Below are positions 26,709 through 36,514 of a DNA stretch of 64,000 nt, piece by piece. The DNA comes from CAYFPS01 sp964345075 (lineage in GTDB: Bacteria > CAIWAD01). Location of the stretch: positions 138,279 through 202,278 of the forward strand of contig CAYFPS010000003.1 of assembly GCA_964345075.1 (NCBI GenBank), given 5' to 3'. Under the pieces are notes generated by a model, which saw only the letters and a program-made list of their open reading frames with translations, was not told the DNA's origin and made no database searches. Position 1 is the first letter of the stretch. Each line of letters opens with the position of its first letter. The translations under genes and the position numbers were made by a program.

Positions 26709-27458
26709 ATGTCCGGTCATTCCAAATGGTCGACGATCAAGCGCAAGAAGGGCGCGCTGGATGCAAAGCGCGGCAAACTCTTCGGCAAGATCATCAAGGA
26801 AATCACCGTAGCGGCCAGGCTGGGCGGCGGTGATGATTCATCCAATCCACGTCTGCGTACGGTTCTGATCAAGGCCAAGGCAGCCAACATGCCTGCCAAC
26901 AACATCGAGCGCGCCATCGCCAAGGGTACGGGCGACATGGACGGCGTGACCTACGAAGAAATCACCTACGAAGGCTACGGACCGGCCGGTGTGGCCCTCA
27001 TCGTCGAGACGATGACGGACAACAAGAACCGCACGGTGGGTGAAGTGCGACATGCCTTCAGCCGCAATGGCGGCAATCTGGGTGAACACGGTGCCGTCTC
27101 CTGGAACTTCGACCGTCTGGGTCTGGTCAGTGTGCCCAAGGGCGAGCTGGACGAAGAAGACCTGCTGATGATGGTCATGGACGCCGGCGCCGAGAACATC
27201 GAAGACGGCGGCGATGTCTGGGAAGTCTACAGCGCGCTGGATTCCATGGAAGCCGTGCGCCGTGCCCTGCTGGACAATGAGCTGGAAGTGCAGGAGTACA
27301 CGCCCACGCTCAAGCCCAAGACCCTCTGCAAGGTGGAAGGTGCCGACATCGCTCGTGTCCTCAAGCTGATTGAGACGCTGGAAGACAACGACGATGTGCA
27401 GAATGTCTATTCCAACTTCGATGCCGACGAGTCCGAGCTGGCCAAGCTGGGCGACTGA
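26709..27458 (+). CDS. YebC/PmpR-family regulatory protein
   Basis: A 249-residue protein with the diagnostic N-terminus SGHSKWSTIKRKKGALDAKRG, then NPRLRTVLIKAKAANMPANNIERAI and YEGYGPAGVALIVE. The family includes transcriptional regulators; some members help ribosomes past proline stretches. It heads the ruvCAB cluster, its usual position, with ruvC starting two bases after its stop. Confidence 0.95.
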   Translation: MSGHSKWSTIKRKKGALDAKRGKLFGKIIKEITVAARLGGGDDSSNPRLRTVLIKAKAANMPANNIERAIAKGTGDMDGVTYEEITYEGYGPAGVALIVETMTDNKNRTVGEVRHAFSRNGGNLGEHGAVSWNFDRLGLVSVPKGELDEEDLLMMVMDAGAENIEDGGDVWEVYSALDSMEAVRRALLDNELEVQEYTPTLKPKTLCKVEGADIARVLKLIETLEDNDDVQNVYSNFDADESELAKLGD

Positions 27459-27460
27459 TT

Positions 27461-27937
27461 GTGCGCGTGCTGGGCATTGATCCCGGCCTTGCAGTGACGG
27501 GTTACGGCATTGTTGAAGGCTTTGGCGGGCGCTTTCGCCCCATCGCCTGGGGAACTGTCGCCACCAAGGGCGAATTTTCCGAGCGGCTGGTCGTGATACA
27601 TCGTCGTCTCTCCGAGCTTGTAGCCGAACACAGTCCCGATCTGCTTTCCATCGAACAGGTTTTCAAAGGGCCCAATGTTCAGTCGCTGGTCAAGCTAAGC
27701 CACGCCCGCAGTGCCGCCATGCTGGCCGGAGCCTTGCGCGGGCTGCCTGTTGCCGAGTATACGCCCATGCAGATCAAGCGTGCCGTTACCGGGCGTGGGG
27801 GCGCGGACAAAAGCCAGGTACAGTTCATGGTGGTTCGTCTGCTGGGGCTGAAAGAAGTACCCAAACCGCTGGATGCCACTGACGCGTTGGCCACAGCCAT
27901 CTGCCATCTCAATCAACCGAAGCCGATCACGGGATAA
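27461..27937 (+). CDS. Holliday-junction endonuclease RuvC
   Basis: A 158-residue resolvase with catalytic acidic residues in GIDPG (D7), LSIEQVF (Glu) and DATDALATAICH (two Asp). It starts at GTG 27461, directly downstream of yebC and four bases before ruvA. It cuts Holliday junctions after RuvAB branch migration. Confidence 0.95.
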   Translation: MRVLGIDPGLAVTGYGIVEGFGGRFRPIAWGTVATKGEFSERLVVIHRRLSELVAEHSPDLLSIEQVFKGPNVQSLVKLSHARSAAMLAGALRGLPVAEYTPMQIKRAVTGRGGADKSQVQFMVVRLLGLKEVPKPLDATDALATAICHLNQPKPITG

Positions 27938-27940
27938 AGC

Positions 27941-28588
27941 ATGTACGATTTTCTTGAAGGCCGCGTGGAAGAACTTGCGCCGACCCGCCTGAGCCTGCTG
28001 GTGGGTGGAGTGGGCTACGAGCTGGCCTGCAGCCTGCAGACAAGTCGCCGCATGCAGCGTGGCGCTCAGCATCGCCTGTGGACGCATCTGGTCGTGCGTG
28101 AGGATCTGCTGGCGCTTTACGGCTTTCACAATCAGGGCGAGCGTGCCCTCTTTCGCGAGCTGGTGGCGATCAGCGGTGTCGGGCCCAAGGTGGCGCTGGC
28201 CGTACTTTCGTCGCTCTCTGAAGAACAGTTGATCGAGGCGGTCCGGCTCGAGCAGCCCGATCGTCTGCAGCAGGTGCCGGGCATTGGTCGCAAGACGGCT
28301 GACAGGCTGCTGCTGGAGCTGAAAAGCCGCGTGGACAAACTGGGTCTGGCTGCGGGCGGAGTGCGTATCACGGGCACTGCCGCAGTAGGTGGTGGCTCTT
28401 CCAGCGATGAGGGCAGTGGATCACAGCTGGGTGAAGCGATTGAGGCGCTGGTTGCGCTTGGCTACAAGGCGCAGCAGGCCGAGCAGGAACTGGCCCGGGC
28501 GCTCAAGCAGTGGCAGAAGGATCACAAGGACGAACTGCCTTCGCTTGAAGAGTGGATTCGAATGGTACTGATGGGCAAGAAGGGCTGA
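27941..28588 (+). CDS. Holliday-junction DNA-binding protein RuvA
   Basis: A 215-residue protein. The OB-fold N-terminus ([12 protein letters not shown]...[10 protein letters not shown]) is followed by two helix-hairpin-helix motifs ([14 protein letters not shown] and [16 protein letters not shown]), a flexible linker rich in Gly/Ser (about 145-160), and the C-terminal RuvB-contacting domain ([14 protein letters not shown]). Confidence 0.95.
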   Translation: MYDFLEGRVEELAPTRLSLLVGGVGYELACSLQTSRRMQRGAQHRLWTHLVVREDLLALYGFHNQGERALFRELVAISGVGPKVALAVLSSLSEEQLIEAVRLEQPDRLQQVPGIGRKTADRLLLELKSRVDKLGLAAGGVRITGTAAVGGGSSSDEGSGSQLGEAIEALVALGYKAQQAEQELARALKQWQKDHKDELPSLEEWIRMVLMGKKG

Positions 28589-28592
28589 GCCA

Positions 28593-29612
28593 ATGGACGA
28601 TTCACGCATTCTGGATCAGGACTTTTCGCCCGAAGACCGCATGGAATCCGCCCTTCGCCCCGAGCGACTGGAGGACTTTGTCGGTCAGGAGCGCCACAAG
28701 GACAATCTGCGTGTTTTCATTCAGGCGGCCCTCAACCGCGGGGAGGCCCTTGATCACTGTCTGTTCCACGGCCCGCCCGGGCTGGGCAAAACCACTCTCG
28801 CCCATATTCTTGCGCAGGAAATGAACAGCGAAATCCGTGTGACAAGCGGCCCGGTTCTTGAGCGTCCAGCGGATCTGGCAGGACTGCTGACCAATCTGGG
28901 CGACCGTGATATCCTCTTCATTGACGAAATCCACCGCATGAATCGTGTGGTTGAGGAATACCTCTATCCGGCCATGGAAGATTTCCGGCTGGATATCATG
29001 CTGGACAAGGGCGCGGCCGCGCGTAGTGTGCAGTTAAGTCTGCCCCGCTTTACGCTGGTAGGCGCGACAACTCGAGCCGGTCTTCTGACCAGTCCGCTGA
29101 TGGCGCGCTTTGGCATTGTGACACATCTGGAGCATTACAGCCGCGAAGAGCTGGCGGCCATTTTACGCCGATCGGCCAGTCTGCTGGAAGTCAAACTGAG
29201 CGAGGATGCCTCGCTTGAACTTGCCGGCCGCTGCCGGGGAACGCCACGCATCGCCAACAGACTGCTCAGGCGCCTGAGGGATTTTGCGGAGGTGGAAGGC
29301 AACGGCGAGGTCAATCTGGAAATCGCCCAATATGGCCTGGATCGTCTGGAAGTGGACGCCAGTGGTCTGGACAGGCTGGATCGCAGTTTCCTTAAGGTCC
29401 TGCTGGAACATCACCACGGTGGTCCGGTGGGCTTAAGCACACTGGCCGTGGCGCTGGGTGAAGAGGTGGACACGCTGGAAGAAGTGGTGGAGCCCTTTCT
29501 GGTCAAGGAAGGCTTTCTGCAGCGCACGCCCCGTGGTCGCCTCGCTGCCACAAGGGCCTGGAAGCATATGGGACTGACCCCTCCGCGCACACAGCCCGGT
29601 CTGGGAATCTGA
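28593..29612 (+). CDS. Holliday-junction branch migration helicase RuvB
   Basis: A 339-residue AAA+ motor. Walker A is [12 protein letters not shown], Walker B is FIDEIHRMN, sensor 1 is VGATTRAG, the Arg finger region is LMARFG, and the winged-helix C-terminus ends LGVRRTP-like as [12 protein letters not shown]. It is last in the yebC-ruvC-ruvA-ruvB run. A near-variant GTGACACA occurs at about 29097. Confidence 0.96.
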   Translation: MDDSRILDQDFSPEDRMESALRPERLEDFVGQERHKDNLRVFIQAALNRGEALDHCLFHGPPGLGKTTLAHILAQEMNSEIRVTSGPVLERPADLAGLLTNLGDRDILFIDEIHRMNRVVEEYLYPAMEDFRLDIMLDKGAAARSVQLSLPRFTLVGATTRAGLLTSPLMARFGIVTHLEHYSREELAAILRRSASLLEVKLSEDASLELAGRCRGTPRIANRLLRRLRDFAEVEGNGEVNLEIAQYGLDRLEVDASGLDRLDRSFLKVLLEHHHGGPVGLSTLAVALGEEVDTLEEVVEPFLVKEGFLQRTPRGRLAATRAWKHMGLTPPRTQPGLGI

Positions 29613-29634
29613 CCCACCATTCAAGCTGAATTCG

Positions 29635-29640
29635 TACCTT
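29635..29640 (+). promoter_or_regulatory. TACCTT -10-like element before queA
   Basis: TTCGTACCTTTCG, 83 bases before the ATG. It resembles the elements before yebC, tex, rny and the glutaredoxin gene. Confidence 0.35.
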
Positions 29641-29722
29641 TCGCGGTTCGTCAGGAACGATAATCATCAACTGCCCTGTTTCGCCATGTCGGGCGAAAAG
29701 GGGGCCAACGAAGGATCTGATC

Positions 29723-30757
29723 ATGCGTCTGTCTGATTTCAAGTACCAGCTGCCCGAGAAGTTGATTGCCAGTGAGCCACTCAAGGATCGCGACAAGTCC
29801 CGCCTGATGGTGATGGACCGTGAAAGCGGCGAAGTGGAGCACAAGCTCTTCAAGGATATCGTCGATTACTTCGGCGAGAACGATGTGCTGGTGGTGAATG
29901 ACACACGCGTGGTCAAGGCTCGCATGACTGGCTACAAGGAAAAGACCGATGCTGAAATCGAAGTCTTCCTTCTGCGCGAGCTGAATGAAAACATGTGGGA
30001 GATCATGGTCAAGCCCGCCCGCAAGGTGCGCATGGGCAATACCATTACCCTCGATGAAGGTATCACGTGTGACATCATCGATAACACCACATCCGGTGGG
30101 CGCGTGGTTCGCGTCAACTACGATGGTGACTTTCACAAGATCATCGACAAGTACGGCAGCGTTCCCCTGCCGCCCTATATCGACCGCGCTCCGGACAAGA
30201 AGGACGAGAAGAACTATCAGACGATCTACTCCGATCCCGATAAGGTCGGTGCCGTTGCCGCGCCGACTGCCGGCCTGCACTTCACCAAGCGCCTGCTGAG
30301 TCGTCTGGAGAAGAAGGGCATTCCGGTAGTTCCCGTCACACTGCATGTCAGTCTGGGAACCTTCCGCCCGGTGAATGTTGAAGACCTGACCCGTCACCGC
30401 ATGGACAGCGAGCATTACCACGTGCCGCTGGAAACGGCCCGCACGGTCAATGAGGCCATCAAGAAAGGCGGGAAGGTCTGGGCAGTGGGCACGACCGTGG
30501 CCCGCACGCTGGAAACCGTCGCTCGCTTCAATGGCGGAATCAATCCCGACCGCGGCTGGACGGACAAGTTCATCAATCCGCCCTATGAGTTCAAGGTTGT
30601 CGACCGCCTCATCACCAATTTCCATCTGCCATCCAGCACGCTCCTGATGCTGGTTTCGGCCTTCTCGACCCGTGACAACATCATGGATGCTTACAAGAAG
30701 GCCGTCAAGGAGAAGTACCGCTTCTTCTCCTATGGTGATGCCATGCTGATCAAGTAG
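29723..30757 (+). CDS. tRNA preQ1 ribosyltransferase-isomerase QueA
   Basis: A 344-residue enzyme of queuosine biosynthesis that transfers ribose from SAM to preQ1-tRNA to give epoxyqueuosine. Motifs: [23 protein letters not shown] at the N-terminus, [26 protein letters not shown] and [15 protein letters not shown]. Its stop codon shares one base with the ispDF start, and ruvAB-queA adjacency is common in bacteria. Confidence 0.95.
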   Translation: MRLSDFKYQLPEKLIASEPLKDRDKSRLMVMDRESGEVEHKLFKDIVDYFGENDVLVVNDTRVVKARMTGYKEKTDAEIEVFLLRELNENMWEIMVKPARKVRMGNTITLDEGITCDIIDNTTSGGRVVRVNYDGDFHKIIDKYGSVPLPPYIDRAPDKKDEKNYQTIYSDPDKVGAVAAPTAGLHFTKRLLSRLEKKGIPVVPVTLHVSLGTFRPVNVEDLTRHRMDSEHYHVPLETARTVNEAIKKGGKVWAVGTTVARTLETVARFNGGINPDRGWTDKFINPPYEFKVVDRLITNFHLPSSTLLMLVSAFSTRDNIMDAYKKAVKEKYRFFSYGDAMLIK

Positions 30758-31995
30758 TGCGCAGGCTGGCCGTCATTCTGACTGCCGGCGGGCGTGGCAG
30801 TCGCATGTCTTCCAGCGCGCCCAAGCAGTTCATCGAACTTGCCGGGAAGCCCGTGCTCGCCCATGCTCTGGACGCGCTCTTTTCCTGGTTGAAGGATCAG
30901 CCGGAGCTCGAGTTGGAACTTGTTCTGACCCATCCTGCGGATGCGGCAAGCGAGACCCGCGAGCTTCTTGATGGCAGTCTGATGGCCTGTCCCGCGCTGG
31001 CGGGGCGTCTGAAGACGCACTTGGCGAATGGCGGTGATACACGTCAGGACAGTGTTCGACTGGGGCTTCAATCCCTGAATTCCACTGCTGAAGCCGTCTA
31101 CATTCACGATGGTGCCCGCCCCTTTGCCAGTCCGGAACTGTATCACAGGCTTCTGACAACTCTGGATTCGGACGAGAATACTCTGGCCGTCGTTCCGCTT
31201 TTGCCGGCCACTGATACACTCAAGCAACTGGATCAAGCGGGTTGTATCACCGGAACGGTGGACAGAAGCCAGGTTCGAGCGGTGCAGACACCCCAGCTAC
31301 TTCGATTGCCGCAAGCGCTGGAGCTGCATGAGCGGGCAGCGGCCGATGGCTTTGTCGCTACCGATGATGCCTCGCTGGTGGAACACTATTCACCGGGAAG
31401 CCTGCTTGCCGTTGAGGGTGATCCGGCCAATCTCAAGCTGACCACACCGCAGGATCTGTTGCTGGCAGAGGCCCTGCTTCTTCGGAAGGAACAGGCTGTG
31501 ATACAGGATGACGCCTTTGGACTGCGAGTAGGGCAGGGCTTTGACGTACACGCCTTTTGCGAAGGCCGTCCCCTGATCCTTGGTGGCATTGAGATTCCCT
31601 TTGAACGCGGCCTGGCCGGACACAGCGATGCGGACGTGCTCCTGCACGCAATCAGCGACGCCCTGCTGGGTGCAGCCAATCTGGGTGACATCGGTCAGCA
31701 CTTTCCGGACACGGATCCCGCCTGGAAGGGCGCGGACAGCTGGCAGCTCCTCAAGGCCGTGGCCGGGCTGCTTGCGGGTAAGGGCTGGCGTGTGGTCAAC
31801 CTGGATGCGACCCTAATCTGTCAGCGCCCGAAGCTTGCGCCATACCGCGATGCCATGCGCGAGCGGATTTGCCAGGCTCTTGTTACACAGCCGGAACAGA
31901 TCAGCCTGAAGGCCACCACCACGGAAAAGCTGGGCTTTACCGGCCGGGAAGAAGGCATTGCCGCACAGGCAGTCGTTCTGCTTGCCCGGGCTTGA
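30757..31995 (+). CDS. Bifunctional IspD-IspF (MEP isoprenoid pathway)
   Basis: A 412-residue fusion. The N-terminal IspD cytidylyltransferase (1 to about 235) has [26 protein letters not shown] and VQTPQ. The C-terminal IspF 2C-methyl-D-erythritol 2,4-cyclodiphosphate synthase (about 258-412) has the zinc ligands in GQGFDVHAF (D263, H265), then [20 protein letters not shown] and [13 protein letters not shown]. It catalyses the third and fifth MEP-pathway steps; the fourth (IspE) is not in the window. It starts at GTG 30757. Four dispersed 8-mers lie in about 470 bases of it. Confidence 0.95.
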   Translation: MRRLAVILTAGGRGSRMSSSAPKQFIELAGKPVLAHALDALFSWLKDQPELELELVLTHPADAASETRELLDGSLMACPALAGRLKTHLANGGDTRQDSVRLGLQSLNSTAEAVYIHDGARPFASPELYHRLLTTLDSDENTLAVVPLLPATDTLKQLDQAGCITGTVDRSQVRAVQTPQLLRLPQALELHERAAADGFVATDDASLVEHYSPGSLLAVEGDPANLKLTTPQDLLLAEALLLRKEQAVIQDDAFGLRVGQGFDVHAFCEGRPLILGGIEIPFERGLAGHSDADVLLHAISDALLGAANLGDIGQHFPDTDPAWKGADSWQLLKAVAGLLAGKGWRVVNLDATLICQRPKLAPYRDAMRERICQALVTQPEQISLKATTTEKLGFTGREEGIAAQAVVLLARA

Positions 31996-32052
31996 AAGCC
32001 GAATCACCCCCATGTAACAGCCGGGAATCATTCTTCACAGAAAGGCCTTGCC

Positions 32053-33282
32053 ATGAATGCCTATGAACTCCTCGCCCTGCTTGATCAGCCCGAAGAGCTG
32101 GAAGCACTGTACCGCAGGAAGCCCGCTGCCTTTCAAAAGGCGCTTCAGGAGGCCCATGAGATTCAGCCGGTGCTGCCGGTGCTTGCCGTCTGGCAGGCGC
32201 GTCTGGACTACAAGCCAGCGCCACGAAACGGACTGGATGGCCTGAAGCGCGTTCTTCTGCTGGCGCTTGCTGGCGGCTCGCTGCTGCGCATCGCTACCCT
32301 GTTGCAGGATCCCGACTGGATCATGCCGCGCCTGGCTCCGCTGTTGATCCTGCTTGCGCTCTCCCTCTATTTCTGGCTTGAAAAGAGGATCCAGAAACAG
32401 GGCCTTTTGCTGGGGGTCGCTGCAGGAATCTCAGCCGTCTGGGTGCTCTGGCTGCCGGGTGAAGGCGACTCCGTTTATCTGGCACTGGCCCATCTGCCAC
32501 TTGTCTGGTGGTCCCTGCTTGGCCTCTCGCATGCCGGCCATGCCTGGCAGAAATCTGCCGAACGCCTCTCCTATCTGCGCTTCAATGGCGAATTGCTGAT
32601 TCTGGGAAGTCTGGTCGCGCTTGGCACAGCTGTCTTCAGCGCCCTGACGATCGGGCTTTTCATGCTGCTCTTTGATCAGGCGGGCGACTGGTATGGCAAC
32701 AATGTGGGTGTCTTCCTGATCGTACTGGTGCCGCTAACGGCAAGCTGGCTTTACGATCAGGTTTTTGCCCGTTCAACGGGCATTCCCACAATGCTCGTGC
32801 GGATTTTTGCCCCGCTCTTCTTCATCATGGGCAGCCTGTTTCTGCTGGCCGCGCTGATTGCAGGAAAAAGCCCTTTTCTGGATCGGGACTTTCTGATTGT
32901 GGTGAATGGGCTCTTGCTCATCGTCCTGGCCATGACGCTCCTTTCCATTGCTGAACGCGACGCAGGGGACTCTGTGCGCTGGCAGGACTGGGTTCACACC
33001 GCTTTGCTGATTTTGACCTTGCTGATCGACCTGCTGGCCCTCTCTTCCATCGCCTTTCGACTGGCATCCTGGGGCTTTACGCATAATCGTCTGGTCGTTC
33101 TGGGGATGAATCTGGTGATCCTGCCGCATCTGATTTCCCTGGCCCTGGGGCACCTGAACTTCCTGCGGGGGCGGGCAGGCATGGAGCGGATTCATGCGGC
33201 TGCCGGCGCATGGCTACCGGTTTATGCACTGTGGGCGCTACTTGTCACACTCTTCCTGCCACTGATCTTTCGCTTCGCCTGA
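32053..33282 (+). CDS. Polytopic membrane protein, unknown function
   Basis: A 409-residue protein with a soluble N-terminus of about 65 residues followed by ten or eleven hydrophobic helices. Acidic and basic residues are confined to short loops. The pattern resembles DUF4153-type membrane proteins, but I cannot confirm this by eye. There is no recognisable transporter or enzyme signature. It stands alone, with a possible terminator and a repeated noncoding element downstream. Confidence 0.65.
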   Translation: MNAYELLALLDQPEELEALYRRKPAAFQKALQEAHEIQPVLPVLAVWQARLDYKPAPRNGLDGLKRVLLLALAGGSLLRIATLLQDPDWIMPRLAPLLILLALSLYFWLEKRIQKQGLLLGVAAGISAVWVLWLPGEGDSVYLALAHLPLVWWSLLGLSHAGHAWQKSAERLSYLRFNGELLILGSLVALGTAVFSALTIGLFMLLFDQAGDWYGNNVGVFLIVLVPLTASWLYDQVFARSTGIPTMLVRIFAPLFFIMGSLFLLAALIAGKSPFLDRDFLIVVNGLLLIVLAMTLLSIAERDAGDSVRWQDWVHTALLILTLLIDLLALSSIAFRLASWGFTHNRLVVLGMNLVILPHLISLALGHLNFLRGRAGMERIHAAAGAWLPVYALWALLVTLFLPLIFRFA

Positions 33283-33649
33283 CACGGAAAGGAATTCCGA
33301 CTGAAGAGTCAGGCTGCCGTGACAGGGCTTGTGCCTTTTTTGAAAATGGCCGGCTATTCAGGGAACATAAAAGCGACTGCAAAGCTAAACCCCGGGGCGG
33401 GCGGGGGGTGGAGTGGAGGGAAGACTTTCCGGAATTCAAAATACCGAATACAGCTTGACTATAAAGAACCAGGCGCGACAGTCGCGACTGCCGCGCCCAG
33501 AGTGCCGCGCGAAATGTGGAGGATCTCGCGCTTCGCTTACGGCTGGCCTTGCCGCAAACATCTTATTGACCATCCCGGCCCGGATGGTTCGGCCTTCGGC
33601 TCACCTATCGGCAGCGCGCGAAAATCCTTGAATGCAGCTTTTGGAAAAA
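33283..33649. other. Structured intergenic region without a supported gene
   Basis: It holds a repeated element (33309-33420), then a TATAAAG at about 33460, a 26-base interrupted palindrome (33472-33497, GGCGCG/CGCGCC outside CAGTCG/CGACTG) and a 7-bp hairpin (33569-33588, ACCATCC/GGATGGT). No protein frame here looks coded. The hairpins could be an untyped noncoding RNA or a degraded repeat. Confidence 0.45.
33309..33420 (+). repeat. Dispersed noncoding element, copy 1
   Basis: It shares CAGGCTG(C/A)CG, TTTTTG-x-AAAT, GGGAAC, GCG-x-CTGCAA and CCCCGGG, then a G-rich run, in the same order with 60519-60623. It begins 26 bases after the upstream stop codon, as a 3' element would. It includes a G-tract series that could form a quadruplex. 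Confidence 0.6.
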
Positions 33650-34027
33650 TCAGCCCAGCTCGGGTGATTCTCTTTCAATCAGGCCGTCAATCAGGTCATA
33701 AAGCTCTTCGACATGAATCTGGCCATTCCAGCGGCCCACCTGTTTTCCACGGTAGAAGACCATGACGGTAGGTGCAGAACGGACACCAAAGTGCAGGGCA
33801 CTGGAGAAATTGTGCAGCGAGTTGGCGCGCACCAGGCGCAGGCGGTCGGGATAATCTTCCCTCAGCTGATAGAGCAGACCGGACACGGTCCGACATCCGC
33901 TTCACGTATTGGTGTAGAATTCGGCGATCAGTGGCTTGCGTTCGCTGGCTACTAGTTCCTGAAGCATGCCATCATGCAGCTCTTCCGGCCGGTCAGCCAG
34001 ACCAATCAGTTTCTTAAGGAATTTCAT
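33650..34027 (-). CDS. Thioredoxin-like protein, probable selenoprotein (UxxC)
   Basis: A 125-residue thioredoxin-fold protein, read with one in-frame TGA. ATG 34027 follows AAGGA with five-base spacing. The frame gives LIAEFYTNT (strand beta and active-site approach), then TGA at 33902-33904 (codon 42), Ser-Gly-Cys, then RTVSGLLYQL. The cis-Pro region SAPTVMVFYRGKQVGR follows. TGA therefore replaces the first Cys of the CxxC motif, giving UxxC. A 7-bp hairpin starts nine bases later. The codon spacing and the conserved fold on both sides argue against a pseudogene. TGA also ends this gene and many others here, so it is not reassigned genome-wide. selA/B/C/D are not in the window, so decoding ability is unproven. 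Confidence 0.72.
33875..33892 (-). promoter_or_regulatory. SECIS-like hairpin downstream of the in-frame TGA
   Basis: On the - strand CGGACCG pairs with CGGTCTG (seven pairs, one G-U) around a UGUC loop. The loop G is 18 bases after the TGA, inside the 16-37 base range known for bacterial SECIS elements. It lies wholly inside the coding sequence. Confidence 0.5.
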
Positions 34028-34076
34028 TGCAGTCCTTCACACTTCCCAATTGCGGCGTCCTCTGCCGCGGCTCTGC

Positions 34077-34082
34077 TACCTT
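34077..34082 (+). promoter_or_regulatory. TACCTT -10-like element before tex
   Basis: CTCTGCTACCTTAGC, 30 bases before the ATG at 34112, with TG one base upstream. Confidence 0.45.
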
Positions 34083-34111
34083 AGCACTTTCAATTCTTGC
34101 AGGGAAGGTAC

Positions 34112-36514
34112 ATGGACGAAACAAGTGCAATTGAGCGCGAAAATCGCGCAGCCATCTTCGAGCGGATATCAACGGAGTGCGGCATTCGGATTCCGCAGGT
34201 GCAGGCAGCACTGGAGCTACTGGATACCGGTAATACAATTCCCTTTGTAACACGCTATCGCAAGGAGCAGACCGGCGGCCTGGACGAGCTGCAGTTGCGT
34301 GCGATTGAAGAGGCTGCGTCGCGCATCAGGCAGCTGGAAGAACGGCGCGAATCCATGCTGAATTCGCTGGCCGAGCGCGATTTGCTGACCGATGACATCC
34401 GCAAGGCCTTCCTTGCCTGTGATACAATGACAGCGCTTGAGGATCTTTATCTGCCCTGGCGACCCCGGCGCAAGACCCGCGCTGGCGAGGCCCGCCGCAA
34501 AGGACTTGCCCCACTTGCCGGCATCATCCTGAAACTGGCCAGATCCGATGCGGCCATTCACCCGGATTTTCTTGTGATACAGGATGAGCAGAACGAGTTG
34601 AAGGTGCATCCACAGGCCGAAGAGTGGCAGACCATCACAGCGCGGGATCGCGAATCCGTGCTTGAGCGGGCAGCCAGTCTGCTGTCCGGACTCTCTGCCG
34701 ACGAGCAGCTGGAGGGTGCAATTGATGTTCTGGCCGAGTGGATCAGCGAGCGCGCTGAGCTTCGTGCGCTTCTTCGCAGCCGGGCCGAAGCAAGCCTGAA
34801 CCTTGCCTGCACCTTGAAGAGCGAGCACCCGGAGGCCTCGCGTTTTACGACCTATGCCGAACACAGCGAGAGTGTCGCCACCATGCCCCCGCATCGTGTG
34901 CTGGCTGTCAACCGCGGAGAAAATCTGGGCTGCCTGAGCGTAAAGGCCAATTGGGATGAACTTGCTCTGGAAGCGGTCATGTCCAGGCAATTGAAACTCA
35001 ATCGTGGTCACGCCTTTGAAGATGAGATCGACCGTTGCCTGCATGATTGCCTGAAGCGCCTGCTGGCACCGGCACTTGAACGGGAACTGCGCGCCGAGGC
35101 AACCCGCCGCGCTGAAGAGCACAGCCTGATCCTTTATGGCAGCAACTTGCGGCAGCTGCTCCTGCAGCCACCGCTGCCCGGCAGGGTGGTCATGGGGATC
35201 GACCCCGGCTATCGCACGGGCTGCAAGGTGGCCGTGGTTGACGGAACCGGCCGATATCTGGAAGGCGCGACGATCTACCCGCATGCGCCCAGAAACGATC
35301 AACTTGGATCACGCCAGACCCTGCTTCGGCTTGCGCAGACACACGGCGTTGAGCTTGTGGCCATCGGCAACGGAACGGCCAGCCGCGAAACGGTTGAACT
35401 GGTATCGGACTGGCTTGGCGAAAACCGCCTGAATCTGAAGTTCACGGTGGTCAGCGAGGCCGGCGCAAGCGTTTATTCCGCCAGTGACGAAGCTCGCGAA
35501 GAATTTCCCGAGCTGGATGCAAGCTTAAGGGGCAACATCTCCATTGCCCGTCGACTGCAGGATCCACTGGCTGAGCTGGTCAAGATTGATCCGCGCAGTC
35601 TGGGCGTGGGCCAGTATCAGCATGATGTGGATCAGCGTCATCTGGGCGAAAAGCTGGACCAGATTGTGGAAAGCTGTGTGAACAGTGTAGGTGTGGATCT
35701 GAACACGGCATCGGCCAGCCTGCTCAGGCGGGTTTCCGGCATCACGCGCCGCACCTCGCGCAATATTGTATCACATCGTGAACGGATTGGTGTCTTCAAA
35801 AGTCGCCGCCAGCTGCTGGATGTCGATGGCATCGGTCCGGCGGCATTTCTGCAAAGTGCCGGATTCCTGCGTATTCGCGACGGTGAAGAAGCATTGGACA
35901 ACACGGGCGTTCATCCCGAGCGTTACGATGTGCTGGCCACACTCTTCAAGGGCTTTTCCGTGAATCCCGCCGAACCGCGTGGCCTGGCCACTGCACTGCG
36001 TGAGCGCTTTCCCAACGAGGCCAGCCTTGCGGCCTTTGCTGCCGAACAGGGCCTGGGCCTGCCCACCATGAAGGACATTCTGGCCGAGTTGGAGAAGCCC
36101 GGGCGCGATCCTCGCGAAGAGCTGGATGCGCCCGTCCTGCGCGAAGCCCTGCCCGACATGAGTGATCTGCAGACCGGCATGGTGCTTGAAGGCGTTGTGC
36201 GCAACGTCACCGACTTTGGTGCCTTTGTGGATCTGGGCCTCAAGCAGGATGGTCTGGTCCATGTATCACAGATCAGCCATCAACGCGTCAATCATCCGCT
36301 GGACAAGCTGCAGGTCGGACAGAAAATCCGTGTGCAGGTGATACAGGTGGATCTTGAGCGGAGCAGGATCGGCTTGTCGATGAAAGCTCTGGAAGAAGCG
36401 CCCCGCCGAAATCGCCAGGCCCGTCCTGAACGGCGCGAAGAGCGGGCTCCTTCGCCGACAAGTATTGCTGCGCGCTTTCATCAGCGTGGCCGTGACCGGG
36501 GGAGAGGCGCGTGA
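34112..36514 (+). CDS. Tex-family S1 RNA-binding protein
   Basis: An 800-residue protein of the Tex/Spt6-like family of nucleic-acid-associated factors. Order: helical N-terminus (ATGNTIPFVTRYRKE-like as LDTGNTIPFVTRYRKEQTG), YqgF/RNase H-like domain (MGIDPGYRTGCKVAVVD), tandem helix-hairpin-helix (SVGVDLNTASASLLRRVSGI), and a C-terminal S1 domain (GMVLEGVVRNVTDFGAFVDLG, about 690-760) with a basic Arg-rich tail. I start at ATG 34112 after AGGGAAGG. It is divergent from the selenoprotein candidate. Five dispersed 8-mers fall in it. Confidence 0.93.
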   Translation: MDETSAIERENRAAIFERISTECGIRIPQVQAALELLDTGNTIPFVTRYRKEQTGGLDELQLRAIEEAASRIRQLEERRESMLNSLAERDLLTDDIRKAFLACDTMTALEDLYLPWRPRRKTRAGEARRKGLAPLAGIILKLARSDAAIHPDFLVIQDEQNELKVHPQAEEWQTITARDRESVLERAASLLSGLSADEQLEGAIDVLAEWISERAELRALLRSRAEASLNLACTLKSEHPEASRFTTYAEHSESVATMPPHRVLAVNRGENLGCLSVKANWDELALEAVMSRQLKLNRGHAFEDEIDRCLHDCLKRLLAPALERELRAEATRRAEEHSLILYGSNLRQLLLQPPLPGRVVMGIDPGYRTGCKVAVVDGTGRYLEGATIYPHAPRNDQLGSRQTLLRLAQTHGVELVAIGNGTASRETVELVSDWLGENRLNLKFTVVSEAGASVYSASDEAREEFPELDASLRGNISIARRLQDPLAELVKIDPRSLGVGQYQHDVDQRHLGEKLDQIVESCVNSVGVDLNTASASLLRRVSGITRRTSRNIVSHRERIGVFKSRRQLLDVDGIGPAAFLQSAGFLRIRDGEEALDNTGVHPERYDVLATLFKGFSVNPAEPRGLATALRERFPNEASLAAFAAEQGLGLPTMKDILAELEKPGRDPREELDAPVLREALPDMSDLQTGMVLEGVVRNVTDFGAFVDLGLKQDGLVHVSQISHQRVNHPLDKLQVGQKIRVQVIQVDLERSRIGLSMKALEEAPRRNRQARPERREERAPSPTSIAARFHQRGRDRGRGA

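Noticed and set aside
33319..33765. A 148-codon + strand frame through the intergenic region
   Set aside because: It runs through the repeated element and hairpins and then antisense into the thioredoxin-like gene; composition is low-complexity and Gly/Arg-rich.
33650..33886. Reading the thioredoxin-like gene as a truncated pseudogene starting at GTG 33886
   Set aside because: The upstream frame has a good Shine-Dalgarno, codes a normal thioredoxin N-terminal half, and the TGA is exactly at the catalytic Cys; decay would not target that codon.
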